NCBI GenBank assembly: GCA_017550385.1
Contig: JAFZPJ010000053.1
Span: 1 to 32,682, forward strand
Direction of reading: 5' to 3'
DNA length: 32,682 nucleotides
DNA from: Clostridiales bacterium
GTDB lineage: Bacteria > Bacillota > Clostridia > Saccharofermentanales > Saccharofermentanaceae
Each line of letters begins with the position of its first letter. The stretch's first letter is position 1. Position numbers and translations under genes: made by a program. The notes below the pieces were generated by a model that was given only the letters and a program-made list of their open reading frames with translations, made no database searches and was not told the DNA's origin. Of this stretch, positions 1-6,635 are shown one piece after another.

Positions 1-201
1 CCGCGTGCTTACGCCTGCCAACAGGAACATTACAGGCATATAGAACGGACTGCAAAACACAATAAAACTGCTGATGGCCTTATCGGGATAGAACAGATAA
101 TAATTCAGTTCTCCCCATGTATTAAATGCCTGTGCGGCATGATAAGGGATCAGCAGCAGTATGATCAGACACCTGATGTTATCGATAAAGTATTTACGCA
201 T
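1..201 (-). CDS. Membrane acyltransferase, N-terminal fragment (runs off the window)
   Basis: Only the first 67 residues are present; the frame stays open to base 1. The start MRKYFIDNIRCLIILLLIPY, followed by HAAQAFNTWG and a second hydrophobic stretch ending in LLAGVSTR, looks like the first two membrane helices of acyltransferase-3-type membrane proteins, which O-acylate extracytoplasmic sugars or lipids. The ATG at 201 has GAGGG just upstream. It lies 46 bases after the 73-aa gene on the same strand and is probably the distal gene of the dcd operon. The family call rests on the N-terminus alone; the substrate cannot be inferred. Confidence 0.6.
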   Translation of the reverse strand, partial: MRKYFIDNIRCLIILLLIPYHAAQAFNTWGELNYYLFYPDKAISSFIVFCSPFYMPVMFLLAGVSTR

Positions 202-247
202 TTCCCTCAGTTTTGTGTTTTTCCTTGATCTCCTGAATCAGCTTATC

Positions 248-469
248 TTACTCTTTGTTTTCGTGCGGATAACTGCAAAGCACGCTGTCCAGGTATTTGA
301 TTCCGCGGAAATACTTGCATATGGAAGTATCTTTTACCGCACATCTATGTTCTTTGGTATTCTCGGCTTCGTTCCACGGACAAACACTCTGAGCCCAGTC
401 GACATTCTCACTGACCAGATCGATATCCATGTTTGCGCCGGCAAGTTCTCTGATCTCTTTATTGTCCAT
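248..469 (-). CDS. Small cysteine-containing conserved protein, 73 aa, function unknown
   Basis: An ideal AGGAGG lies 6 bases before the ATG. The protein is soluble, with no signal or membrane segment, and has four Cys: one in CPW, one in HRCAVKD, one in ICKYF and one near the C-terminus in VLCSYP. The spacing of the Cys with an HRC motif suggests metal binding or redox, but I do not recognise a characterised family. It lies 24 bases downstream of the redox-family gene and upstream of the acyltransferase, so it is probably co-transcribed with dcd. It may work with the neighbouring Cys protein, but that is only a guess from context. Confidence 0.7.
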   Translation of the reverse strand: MDNKEIRELAGANMDIDLVSENVDWAQSVCPWNEAENTKEHRCAVKDTSICKYFRGIKYLDSVLCSYPHENKE

Positions 470-493
470 ATAATCCTCCTATTGATCCCTGGA

Positions 494-838
494 TCATTCG
501 TGATCCGGAAGCATTCCCATCATTCCGACTATGGCAGCAGCTGTGCCGACGTAGTCATTGCATTTCCCGCTGAGGTAACCGCGCAGTTCTCCGCATTTGA
601 GATAATTATGCTTCTCCATAAACCTCTTCTCAAACTCGGCGATATCTTCATCCGTTCCGCCCATCTCGCGTATTGTCTGTTCCGCAGCAAGTACTGCCCC
701 GCACATGCCGCCGTTATCTCTTGGGCGGGGCGGTGTCGTCTTGTTGGGATTATTCATGCTAAGTGAATCATATACGGCCATAGCGCAATTCATACCGCTA
801 TGGTGGTTACTTCTGGCAATGGTCTCGTAATCTATCAT
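494..838 (-). CDS. C_GCAxxG_C_C-type putative redox protein
   Basis: This 114-aa protein matches the layout of the C_GCAxxG_C_C family: SGMNCAMAVYDSL near residue 14, GGMCGAVLAAEQT near residue 43, then KCGELRG and KCNDYV towards the C-terminus, keeping the family's paired cysteines. Members are small putative redox-active proteins, often with anaerobic electron-transfer genes; the exact reaction is not known. AGGATAAAG precedes the ATG. It starts 15 bases after dcd ends and is followed closely by the 73-aa gene, so an operon is likely. Confidence 0.8.
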   Translation of the reverse strand: MIDYETIARSNHHSGMNCAMAVYDSLSMNNPNKTTPPRPRDNGGMCGAVLAAEQTIREMGGTDEDIAEFEKRFMEKHNYLKCGELRGYLSGKCNDYVGTAAAIVGMMGMLPDHE

Positions 839-853
839 GTCTTTATCCTGTAT

Positions 854-1387
854 TTATTTATCAGAATCCATAAACACTCTGGATCCCGTAGCGCCTTTTT
901 GGCCTTGGTATTTTCCGTTATAGGGATTCATCGCCGAATCATCCATTTTGGCGAAAACAAGTTGTCCGACTCTTCTGCCTGCTTTCAACTCGATCGCACA
1001 TTTGTTGGCATTGTATAACTCCAATGTGATCTCACCTTTGAAGCCCGGATCTACCCAACCAGCATTCTGGATAAACAATCCCATGCGGCCAAGCGAACTG
1101 CGTCCTTCAACAAATGCCGTCAGATCATCAGGCAACTCAAAGTATTCCATTGTTGTTGCCAAAACAAACTGTCCCGGAAGGATCAGATATGTATCTGCAA
1201 CTATGGTTTTGTATTCGATCTTGTTTCCAAGCGTGATTATTCCTGAAGGCGAGTCATCAACAACGCTGAAAGTGTTGCCGAGCCTGATATCCACACTTGC
1301 CGGCTGTATCTGCTCCTTGGTTACCGGTTCGATAACCAAAGTCTTTTCTTCTACCATCTTGCTAATGGTTTTGTCTGATAAGATCAT
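854..1387 (-). CDS. dcd: dCTP deaminase
   Basis: Deaminates dCTP to dUTP (or, in bifunctional members, to dUMP), feeding dTTP synthesis in the cytoplasm. The 177-aa length fits. Diagnostic motifs are IQPASVDIRLG near residue 27, EGRSSLGRMGLFIQNAGWVD near residue 93, PGFKGEITLEL, GRRVGQLVF and the C-terminal YNGKYQGQKGATGSR that closes over the triphosphate. The Ser-Arg and Glu of the SSLGR and GEITLE motifs are the catalytic region. GGAGG at 1397-1401 supports the start. A TATAAT-like -10 (minus strand) lies at 1428-1433 without a clear -35. First gene of a four-gene minus-strand operon. I cannot tell mono- from bifunctional by eye. Confidence 0.95.
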   Translation of the reverse strand: MILSDKTISKMVEEKTLVIEPVTKEQIQPASVDIRLGNTFSVVDDSPSGIITLGNKIEYKTIVADTYLILPGQFVLATTMEYFELPDDLTAFVEGRSSLGRMGLFIQNAGWVDPGFKGEITLELYNANKCAIELKAGRRVGQLVFAKMDDSAMNPYNGKYQGQKGATGSRVFMDSDK

Positions 1388-1456
1388 CTGCTATATCCTC
1401 CGATTTGTTTTTGGGATCGGTGATATGATTATATCGCTTTATTCCGAATCGGCTTA

Positions 1457-1900
1457 TCAGATCTCTATCGTTTCTGTCACTTCGAATCCGACGCTCTTAT
1501 ACAGCTCGATGGCACGCTTGTTCCACTCCGCAACATGAAGTGTCGCCGGATCACCTTGGATTTTCTCGAGCGCCCACAGAAGGATCTGCCTCCCGTATCC
1601 CCTGCCCTGATGTGCGCGGTCCACAAGAAGATCGTCTATCTCGCCTCCCTTGAGCGCGACGCTGCCTACAAGGCCGCCGTTCTCGACGAGAAGGTACACC
1701 TGATCCATCCCCTCTTCGAAAAAGGCATTATCCTGAATGAAGTCATACGGCTCGATCCCCAACGCCTCGCGCATCTCGTGATAGCACTTGTTATAGAGCC
1801 TTTTGTATTGTTCCTGATACTCTTGGGAATACGGCACCAGACTGACAGATGATCTCTGACCTGCCTGCTTGGTGTATGTCATTTTATATGCGTAATTCAT
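1457..1900 (-). CDS. GNAT-family N-acetyltransferase
   Basis: The 147-aa protein has the GNAT core: an N-terminal helical part, the beta-hairpin LVGSVALKGGEIDDLLVD, the acetyl-CoA-binding motif A HQGRGYGRQILLWALE (Q/R-x-x-G-x-G) near residues 97-112, and the C-terminal NKRAIELYKSVGFEV. It begins 3 bases after the higA-like stop codon, so the two are almost certainly co-transcribed and perhaps translationally coupled. Methionine 7 (1882) is an alternative start. The substrate is unknown. GNAT proteins can be ordinary metabolic acetyltransferases or, when paired with a small DNA-binding antitoxin, tRNA-acetylating toxins; those known toxins pair with ribbon-helix-helix rather than HigA proteins. 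Confidence 0.88.
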   Translation of the reverse strand: MNYAYKMTYTKQAGQRSSVSLVPYSQEYQEQYKRLYNKCYHEMREALGIEPYDFIQDNAFFEEGMDQVYLLVENGGLVGSVALKGGEIDDLLVDRAHQGRGYGRQILLWALEKIQGDPATLHVAEWNKRAIELYKSVGFEVTETIEI

Positions 1901-1903
1901 ACC

Positions 1904-2188
1904 CTAACTTGCTTCCGAGAAACTTATCACATCAGTCGGAGTGTTCTGCTCAGCAAGCCAAAGCGTAAGCTTCATTTGCATATTCATCCAGCTCTCAGCA
2001 GAAGTGTTTGTCGCTATGCTGATCCTCAAAGCCATCTCAGGACTAAGTGCAGACTTCTCATTGATAAACTCCGATAAAGTCTTTCTGGTAACACCAAGGC
2101 GGCGAGCCGCTTCAGTCACTGAGAGGTTCATGGGGATCATAATATCCTCACGAAAAACAGCACCCGGATGTGTCGGTCTTCTTTTCAT
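1904..2188 (-). CDS. higA: HigA-family antitoxin (no HigB beside it)
   Basis: 94-aa XRE-fold protein of the HigA/VapI type. The opening MKRRPTHPGAVFREDI and the helix-turn-helix LSVTEAARRLGVTRKTLSEF are typical, followed by LSPEMALRISIATNTSAESWMNMQ. HigA normally neutralises the mRNase HigB and represses the pair. No HigB ORF lies on either side: the upstream neighbour is a HAD phosphatase and the downstream one a GNAT. There is no Shine-Dalgarno sequence, and the promoter at 2198-2226 would start transcription about 3 bases before the ATG, so the message may be leaderless. Confidence 0.88.
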   Translation of the reverse strand: MKRRPTHPGAVFREDIMIPMNLSVTEAARRLGVTRKTLSEFINEKSALSPEMALRISIATNTSAESWMNMQMKLTLWLAEQNTPTDVISFSEAS

Positions 2189-2197
2189 TGCACGGTT

Positions 2198-2226
2198 ATT
2201 GTAACCCGTAACGTTACGCGTATCAA
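2198..2226 (-). promoter_or_regulatory. higA promoter with embedded palindromic operator
   Basis: On the minus strand, TTGATA (2221-2226), a 17-bp spacer and TACAAT (2198-2203) form a good sigma-A-type promoter. The spacer contains the perfect 12-bp palindrome CGTAACGTTACG (2207-2218), placed where a bound HigA dimer would block RNA polymerase. HigA autorepression is known for the family; the assignment of this palindrome as its operator is inference. Confidence 0.7.
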
Positions 2227-2233
2227 GTGTGGA

Positions 2234-3007
2234 TTATTTGCTCACGGGATTCTTCTCTATCCATTTTGCAACGCCGTCTTCATCGTTTGACGCTGTTATC
2301 TCATCAGCCAGATCAAGAACATCTTTTATGGCATTGGATACTGCTATTCCCTTTCCGCAGATCTTCAGCATATCGATATCATTCTTGTCGTCGCCAAAGG
2401 CAACCATATCACTAAGGTCTATTCCGCTTATCGCCGACATAGCCCTGATGGCTTCGATCTTTCCGGAATCTTTGGGGAGAAACGCATACCACTTCTCGCC
2501 CCTGTAGCACTGTAGTTTGCAGCCTATCTCATCGGCTATCTGCCGCGCTATGGACTCGTCGGGAAGCTCGGCTACGATCTTGTTAGCCCTGCAATCGAGC
2601 GGCTTATCGTATTCCGTGTAGACTGCCTTATGGAGTTTTTCCGATTCTGCGATGTGTTTGCTGTTCCAATAAACCGTCTTGCCATCCGCCACGGTTATCT
2701 CCGCATCGGGTTTTCTCTTAAGCAGTGCCTGTACGATCTTATTCGTATCTTCCGCCGTGAATTCCGAACTGTAGATGCACTTATCACCGGAATGAATAAG
2801 AGTGCCGTCCGTAGTGATCTCATAATCCGGCTTTAGAAGCTCGATATAACGTTCTGCGCCTATCCAATATCTGGCTGTGGCGATCGCGAAAAGGACACCG
2901 TTCTCCCTGCAGCGTCGCAACACATCAAGAGTATGATGTGATATGCTGCCGTCAGATCTAAGCAATGTATGGTCCAGGTCAGAAAGTATTAATCTGTGGC
3001 TAATCAT
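2234..3007 (-). CDS. HAD-superfamily phosphatase, Cof type
   Basis: Cytoplasmic Mg-dependent phosphatase of the Cof/YbiV type, which dephosphorylates sugar or cofactor phosphates; the substrate is not predictable. Motif I is ILSDLDHTLL with the nucleophile Asp; a large C2 cap follows (residues about 80-185); motif IV is GDDKNDIDML near residue 205. I place the start at the ATG at 3007 (257 aa), because the HAD core begins immediately after it; an in-frame ATG at 3046 would add 13 charged residues unlike family members. The start overlaps the stop of the 47-aa ORF (ATGATTAG), so translation is probably coupled. Confidence 0.88.
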   Translation of the reverse strand: MISHRLILSDLDHTLLRSDGSISHHTLDVLRRCRENGVLFAIATARYWIGAERYIELLKPDYEITTDGTLIHSGDKCIYSSEFTAEDTNKIVQALLKRKPDAEITVADGKTVYWNSKHIAESEKLHKAVYTEYDKPLDCRANKIVAELPDESIARQIADEIGCKLQCYRGEKWYAFLPKDSGKIEAIRAMSAISGIDLSDMVAFGDDKNDIDMLKICGKGIAVSNAIKDVLDLADEITASNDEDGVAKWIEKNPVSK

Positions 3008-3143
3008 CACTCTTATTCCCTTTTGACTCTTTTTCTCCTGCCTCATCGACGATTCTTTTCATTTCAGCAAGGAGCTCGCGAGCATCAACACCTGCTATTC
3101 CTTTCTCTCTTTCTTGAACAGATTTCTTAATATCATCCAACAT
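3000..3143 (-). CDS. Small charged protein, 47 aa, unknown
   Basis: The reading frame begins MLDDIKKSVQEREKG and contains GVDARELLAEMKRIVDEAG, ending in a Lys/Glu/Asp-rich tail. GGAGG stands 8 bases before the ATG, an unusually good site for a chance ORF, and its last codons overlap the HAD start. It is strongly helical and soluble. The ARELL...MK pattern faintly recalls C-terminal helices of small type II antitoxins, but I would not name a family. It sits directly after the AbiEii remnant and shares the AbiEi promoter. Confidence 0.55.
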   Translation of the reverse strand: MLDDIKKSVQEREKGIAGVDARELLAEMKRIVDEAGEKESKGNKSDD

Positions 3144-3174
3144 AATACCCACCTCCATTTTTCTATAATATTTG

Positions 3175-3306
3175 TCATAATGACATCAATCGCATAATCG
3201 TTTGTAAAACATCATCAAACGATATGCCTTCCGCATAGTGCATCTGCTGTTGGTACCTTATCCATCTATTGTTCATCGCCTCATCGTTCAGGCTCATATC
3301 ATTCAT
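3175..3306 (-). pseudogene. AbiEii-type toxin remnant (about 43 codons left)
   Basis: The ATG at 3306 overlaps the AbiEi stop (TAATG), exactly the coupling expected for an AbiEi-AbiEii pair, but the frame stops after 43 residues. The surviving stretch NNRWIRYQQQMHYAEGISFD followed by a short helix resembles the extreme C-terminus of AbiEii nucleotidyltransferase toxins (a W-x-x-Y-x-x-x-x-x-Y-A-x-x-I-x-F/W-x-D-x pattern). The full toxin is usually around 250-300 residues and the nucleotidyltransferase core (GGT and DxD motifs) is wholly absent. I infer an in-frame internal deletion. The family link is from memory of the pattern and should be tested. Confidence 0.55.
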
Positions 3307-3890
3307 TACAATAACACCTCAAGATAAGTCCGAACCTTCGGCTCTACCCTAAGCTGCTTGGCATATGACATAAGCCTATTGAGGTCTTTATCCTTGTTAA
3401 CGGCATATTGCTTGAAAGATGATTGTATCGTCTGAATGTCATCGCCTTGTCCGCGCAAAATATCACAAAGGCTTCTTTCCAGGTTATAGACAGCAACTTC
3501 ATTACCAAAAGGAGTCTTTACATGAGTAATGCCTACATCATAGTTAGCTTTGCCAACTCTGGTAATCTCGATGTTCTCAGTCTTAAAAGACGGATTATTA
3601 TACCCGGCAGGAAAAGTCATATGAAAGGTCAACGGAACTCTGTCGGAGTATCCCAGAAGATACAAAGCCGTCGAATGAGAGAATATTCCGCGATTATACT
3701 TCTTCTGAAGAAGGTAATACTCGTCTTCATATTCATCTGCGAGCATATAGACACCGCGAGAACACCTCACAAGCGTTCCATCTGAAACAAGAGCAGATAT
3801 AGCACTTCTGTGGATTCCGGCTTTTGTCACATCAGAAGAAAGAATGATACCGTTCCTCTCAAGAGCCAATACTTGTTCTTTGATCTCCAT
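3306..3890 (-). CDS. AbiEi-family antitoxin (type IV toxin-antitoxin)
   Basis: About 194 aa. The N-terminal winged helix (IILSSDVTKAGIHRSAISAL, SRGVYMLAD) is the DNA-binding domain of AbiEi; the middle (HSTALYLLGYSDRVPLTFHM, ITHVKTPFGNEVAVYNLERS) and the DILRG segment match the AbiEi C-terminal antitoxin region. AbiEi normally represses its operon and counteracts the nucleotidyltransferase AbiEii. I choose the ATG at 3890 over 3923, because the strong promoter at 3927-3955 would start transcription near 3920, leaving the upstream ATG outside the message. Its toxin partner is reduced to the remnant at 3175-3306. Confidence 0.87.
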   Translation of the reverse strand: MEIKEQVLALERNGIILSSDVTKAGIHRSAISALVSDGTLVRCSRGVYMLADEYEDEYYLLQKKYNRGIFSHSTALYLLGYSDRVPLTFHMTFPAGYNNPSFKTENIEITRVGKANYDVGITHVKTPFGNEVAVYNLERSLCDILRGQGDDIQTIQSSFKQYAVNKDKDLNRLMSYAKQLRVEPKVRTYLEVLL

Positions 3891-3926
3891 ATTGAAAGCA
3901 ATCCCCCTCCGACAACGATACATTAT

Positions 3927-3955
3927 TTTATATCAAATTAGTGTATGGTTGTCAA
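3927..3955 (-). promoter_or_regulatory. Strong promoter of the abiEi operon
   Basis: Minus strand: consensus TTGACA (3950-3955), 17-bp spacer, TATAAA (3927-3932). It lies 37 bases before the chosen AbiEi start and is the only clear promoter for AbiEi, the AbiEii remnant, the 47-aa ORF and the HAD phosphatase. The rest of the gap to 4041 holds nothing else I recognise. Confidence 0.78.
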
Positions 3956-4041
3956 TATCGGCGGCCGCGCTTCTCTTGCTTGAATGAATCAATGCTGGTG
4001 CTGCACAAAGAATACAGGGGCGTTCATAGCATTAGAACCTT

Positions 4042-4434
4042 TCAACTGTGCTTTTCTTTCTTTATGTGTTCATTAATATAATCGATATCCTTTCGCACCC
4101 TGAATGCATCGATCACATAGGCAAGCACCAACACCACGCCGACATAGATGAATGCCATCCAGAAGTTGCTCGGAAAAAACCATCCGACTATGAAGCCGAA
4201 CAACATGACTATCCCGGAAAAGACAAAGTACTTTACGATGTAGTTCACCACTATCGATAGTGACAGGAATTCATCAAAAAGATAGTTAACCACCGTGATC
4301 ATCAGCGCAAGGCCGAACAGCGCCAGCACGAGCGATATCTCAGCCGTTACTCCGGACCAGATTATCGAGCAGGAGAAGACCACCAGTATCATCAGAGCGG
4401 CAAGTATGCATGTGTCCTTAAGTATCTTTCGCAT
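4042..4434 (-). CDS. DUF3021 family membrane protein
   Basis: 130 aa with four predicted membrane helices (about residues 10-28, 35-53, 66-86 and 92-110) and a charged cytoplasmic tail rich in Lys/Glu. Size, topology and its place directly after a LytTR gene match DUF3021 proteins, which are thought to modulate the adjacent LytTR regulator, often as a membrane-held inhibitor. The ATG is 4 bases after the LytTR stop, so translation is probably coupled. It is the last gene of the CPBP-LytTR-DUF3021 operon. Confidence 0.8.
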   Translation of the reverse strand: MRKILKDTCILAALMILVVFSCSIIWSGVTAEISLVLALFGLALMITVVNYLFDEFLSLSIVVNYIVKYFVFSGIVMLFGFIVGWFFPSNFWMAFIYVGVVLVLAYVIDAFRVRKDIDYINEHIKKEKHS

Positions 4435-4438
4435 AGGC

Positions 4439-4867
4439 TCAGAACCTCCGCTTTATGTCACGCAGATACTTGCGCGAGACTATGAGCTTCTCGCCGTTGT
4501 CGAGCGTAGCCTCAAGGTGGCTGTTCTTAAGCTGGCGAATCTCCGTAAGATGTGAAGTGTTCATTATGCATGTCCTTGAGATCCGGACAAGGTCAGAGTC
4601 GAGGGTAAGGTTCAGGATCTCCTGCATCGATGCATCAAGCCTGAAGACATCCTTCTCTGTATACAGGAACGCTTTCCTGTCGACGATCTCGAGATAGTAG
4701 ACGTCAGACCGGGCGATACGCATCTGCCTGTCTTCGGCGGTCACGCTGAAGCTGACATCGAGACTCTCGATCTTCCTGATAAGACCTTTGACCGACTCGG
4801 TATATTCCGGGTATTCGATCGTGACAGTCAGAGATTTATTTTCGACTTGTCTTGTTATTATCTCCAT
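4439..4867 (-). CDS. LytTR-domain transcriptional regulator
   Basis: 142 aa; no receiver domain. The LytTR DNA-binding domain spans roughly residues 45-140: VYYLEIVDRKAFLYTEKDVF, LVRISRTCIMNTSHLTEIRQ, then LDNGEKLIVSRKYLRDIKRR, the classical ending. Stand-alone LytTR proteins followed by DUF3021 are usually autoregulatory systems in which the membrane protein restrains the regulator. The ATG abuts the stop of the CPBP gene. The repeat array at 5811-5858 upstream of the operon is a plausible binding site. Confidence 0.9.
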   Translation of the reverse strand: MEIITRQVENKSLTVTIEYPEYTESVKGLIRKIESLDVSFSVTAEDRQMRIARSDVYYLEIVDRKAFLYTEKDVFRLDASMQEILNLTLDSDLVRISRTCIMNTSHLTEIRQLKNSHLEATLDNGEKLIVSRKYLRDIKRRF

Positions 4868-5743
4868 CTAGCCTTCTTGTTCCTGCATCCGTATTGTCTC
4901 TATAACAGCCGCGGTCTCAGCCTTGAACCTGCGTGATGCCGCTGCATATATGATAACACCAAGGAAAAAGGCCATGTTCGTGTATCTTATCAGCATGCTT
5001 ATCTCCGTCGTATAAGAAGACAACAACTGACTTCCTATCAGATTGCTGAACATATGCACAAGGGCACCTGCAAGGATACTGCGCCCCGTCTTAACATATA
5101 CGAACGACACGAAAACGCTCAACATCATGACACTGGGAACAAACATCACCGCATGGAAGACGGAATCCTGCAGAAGGTTATACTGTGCCTGGCCCGGTGT
5201 GAAGTACCACGGAAGATGCCATACCGCCCAGATGAATCCGAGTATCAGAGAGCCTCTGAGAAAACCAAATCTCACCAGGAGCCTGTCGAGAGCATAGCCT
5301 CTCCAGCCAAACTCTTCATTAAGCGGACCGGAGATGAGTGAGAGCAGCAGGACAAGAAGTATGTTCAGCGGGTTAGCGGCTATGGCCTTAATGTAATCCA
5401 TCGTCGGCATCTCAAATCCCAGAAGGCCGACGCCGACCATTATGCTGATCGCAGAAAGCAGCGTGAATACGACAATGGTTATGAGCGGCCACTTCCACCC
5501 CGCCTGCTTGAAGCTGAAGCATCGGCGGAAATAGTCTCGCCTCTTGTCCTTAGGATATGTAAGGAATACAAGGAACAGCGCCACTACCGAAGGCGCGCCG
5601 CCTCCGAAATAGAATACAAATGTACCTATGCCGGTTCCCGTGAATCCGAACACTACCGGAATAAATCCGCAGATCCATGTCCAGGCAAGCGTGAGCACTA
5701 TGAACAGGACCAAGTATCTTGTTGACATCCAGTTTTTCTTCAT
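4868..5743 (-). CDS. CPBP-family intramembrane metalloprotease
   Basis: 291 aa, about eight membrane helices. The CPBP (Abi/CAAX) motifs are intact: GPLNEEFGWRGY (Glu143-Glu144, Arg148), WAVWHLPWYF (His176) and ALVHMFSNL (His230, Asn234), the metal-binding and catalytic residues. Family members are intramembrane glutamic or metallo-proteases linked to peptide processing or bacteriocin self-immunity. GGGAGGG precedes the ATG at 5743. It is the first gene of the operon with the LytTR regulator and DUF3021 protein, suggesting a regulated membrane-stress or immunity response; this functional link is inference. Confidence 0.9.
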   Translation of the reverse strand: MKKNWMSTRYLVLFIVLTLAWTWICGFIPVVFGFTGTGIGTFVFYFGGGAPSVVALFLVFLTYPKDKRRDYFRRCFSFKQAGWKWPLITIVVFTLLSAISIMVGVGLLGFEMPTMDYIKAIAANPLNILLVLLLSLISGPLNEEFGWRGYALDRLLVRFGFLRGSLILGFIWAVWHLPWYFTPGQAQYNLLQDSVFHAVMFVPSVMMLSVFVSFVYVKTGRSILAGALVHMFSNLIGSQLLSSYTTEISMLIRYTNMAFFLGVIIYAAASRRFKAETAAVIETIRMQEQEG

Positions 5744-5810
5744 TGGAATCCCTCCCGTCTAAGGCGAGTTTAACGGAGGGGCGAAGCTGCTACAACAGAC
5801 GCTGTCAGAA

Positions 5811-5858
5811 GATGCAAATTTGTGCACGCGAAGTGCATTTTAGTGCAAATCAACTGCA
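5811..5858. promoter_or_regulatory. Five TGCA boxes phased at 10/11 bp (putative LytTR operator)
   Basis: TGCA occurs at 5813, 5823, 5834, 5844 and 5855: spacings 10, 11, 10, 11, one per DNA helical turn. Seen another way, it is a 21-bp direct repeat with units starting at 5811, 5832 and (partial) 5853. It lies 68-115 bp upstream of the CPBP start, the position of an activator site, and about 85-130 bp upstream of the divergent DUF3990 gene. LytTR regulators bind direct repeats about two turns apart, which fits the 21-bp period. Confidence 0.6.
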
Positions 5859-5889
5859 TCTTCAGAGGCGAAGCCACATGAGAGGCAAT

Positions 5890-5918
5890 TTGTCTTTGTA
5901 TCACTGTGGTGATATAAT
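5890..5918 (+). promoter_or_regulatory. Promoter of the DUF3990/XRE pair
   Basis: TTGTCT (5890-5895), 17-bp spacer and consensus TATAAT (5913-5918), 25 bases before the ATG at 5943, which has GGAGGG at 5931-5936. Confidence 0.7.
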
Positions 5919-5942
5919 CTTATCAACAACGGAGGGACGGAT

Positions 5943-6635
5943 ATGGGGAAAGTGATCACTATATATCATGGTTCTAATCAGATCATTGAGACTCCCGTCT
6001 TCGGCGGGGGCCGGAAGAACAATGATTTCGGTCTCGGTTTTTATTGCACAGAGAATAATGATCTTGCAAAAGAATGGGCTGTCTCTTCACTTCAGGATGG
6101 TTTTTCCAACCGCTATACATTGGACACTGAGAATATGAGAATCCTCAATCTGAATAGTTCCGAGTATACGATCCTCAATTGGATGTCCGTCCTTGTTGAA
6201 CACCGTCTCTTCAGCATCAAGACACCTGTAGCACGCAGGGCAAAACGTTATTTGACCGATACTTTCGGCATCAATGTAAATGCTTATGATCTGATCATCG
6301 GATACCGTGCAGATGACTCGTATTTTGACTATGCAGAAGCTTTCTTGAACAACGCGATCACGGTCGAGCAGTTGTCACAAGCCATGAGACTCGGAAAGCT
6401 CGGAGAGCAGATTGTATTGAAATCAAAGTTTGCTTTTCAAATGTTAAAGTACGAAGGCTTCGAGCCGGCAGACAAAAACGTCTACTATGTGCTCCGTAAA
6501 GCAAGAGACGAGAAGGCAAGTCAGATGTATCTGAGTATTCAAGAAGAAGAAAGTGACGGCTTGTACATTCAGGATATCATTAGAGGAGGCATCACGAACG
6601 ATGATCCGCGCATACCAAGAAACCTATCTCAGTAA
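5943..6635 (+). CDS. DUF3990 protein, ADP-ribosyltransferase-like putative toxin
   Basis: 230 aa. The N-terminus ITIYHGSNQIIETPVF, the DFGLGFYCTENNDLAKEWA segment and IIGYRADDSYFDY are typical of DUF3990, which is placed in the ADP-ribosyltransferase (ART) fold. A candidate H-Y-E triad is visible: His9 in YHGS, Tyr34 in GFYCTE and Glu155 in LGEQIVLKS. Family knowledge suggests NAD-dependent modification of a target; the target is unknown. The stop lies 35 bases inside the following XRE gene, a typical toxin-antitoxin overlap. No signal peptide, so it acts inside the cell unless exported in another way. The toxin role is inferred from fold and context. Confidence 0.8.
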   Translation: MGKVITIYHGSNQIIETPVFGGGRKNNDFGLGFYCTENNDLAKEWAVSSLQDGFSNRYTLDTENMRILNLNSSEYTILNWMSVLVEHRLFSIKTPVARRAKRYLTDTFGINVNAYDLIIGYRADDSYFDYAEAFLNNAITVEQLSQAMRLGKLGEQIVLKSKFAFQMLKYEGFEPADKNVYYVLRKARDEKASQMYLSIQEEESDGLYIQDIIRGGITNDDPRIPRNLSQ

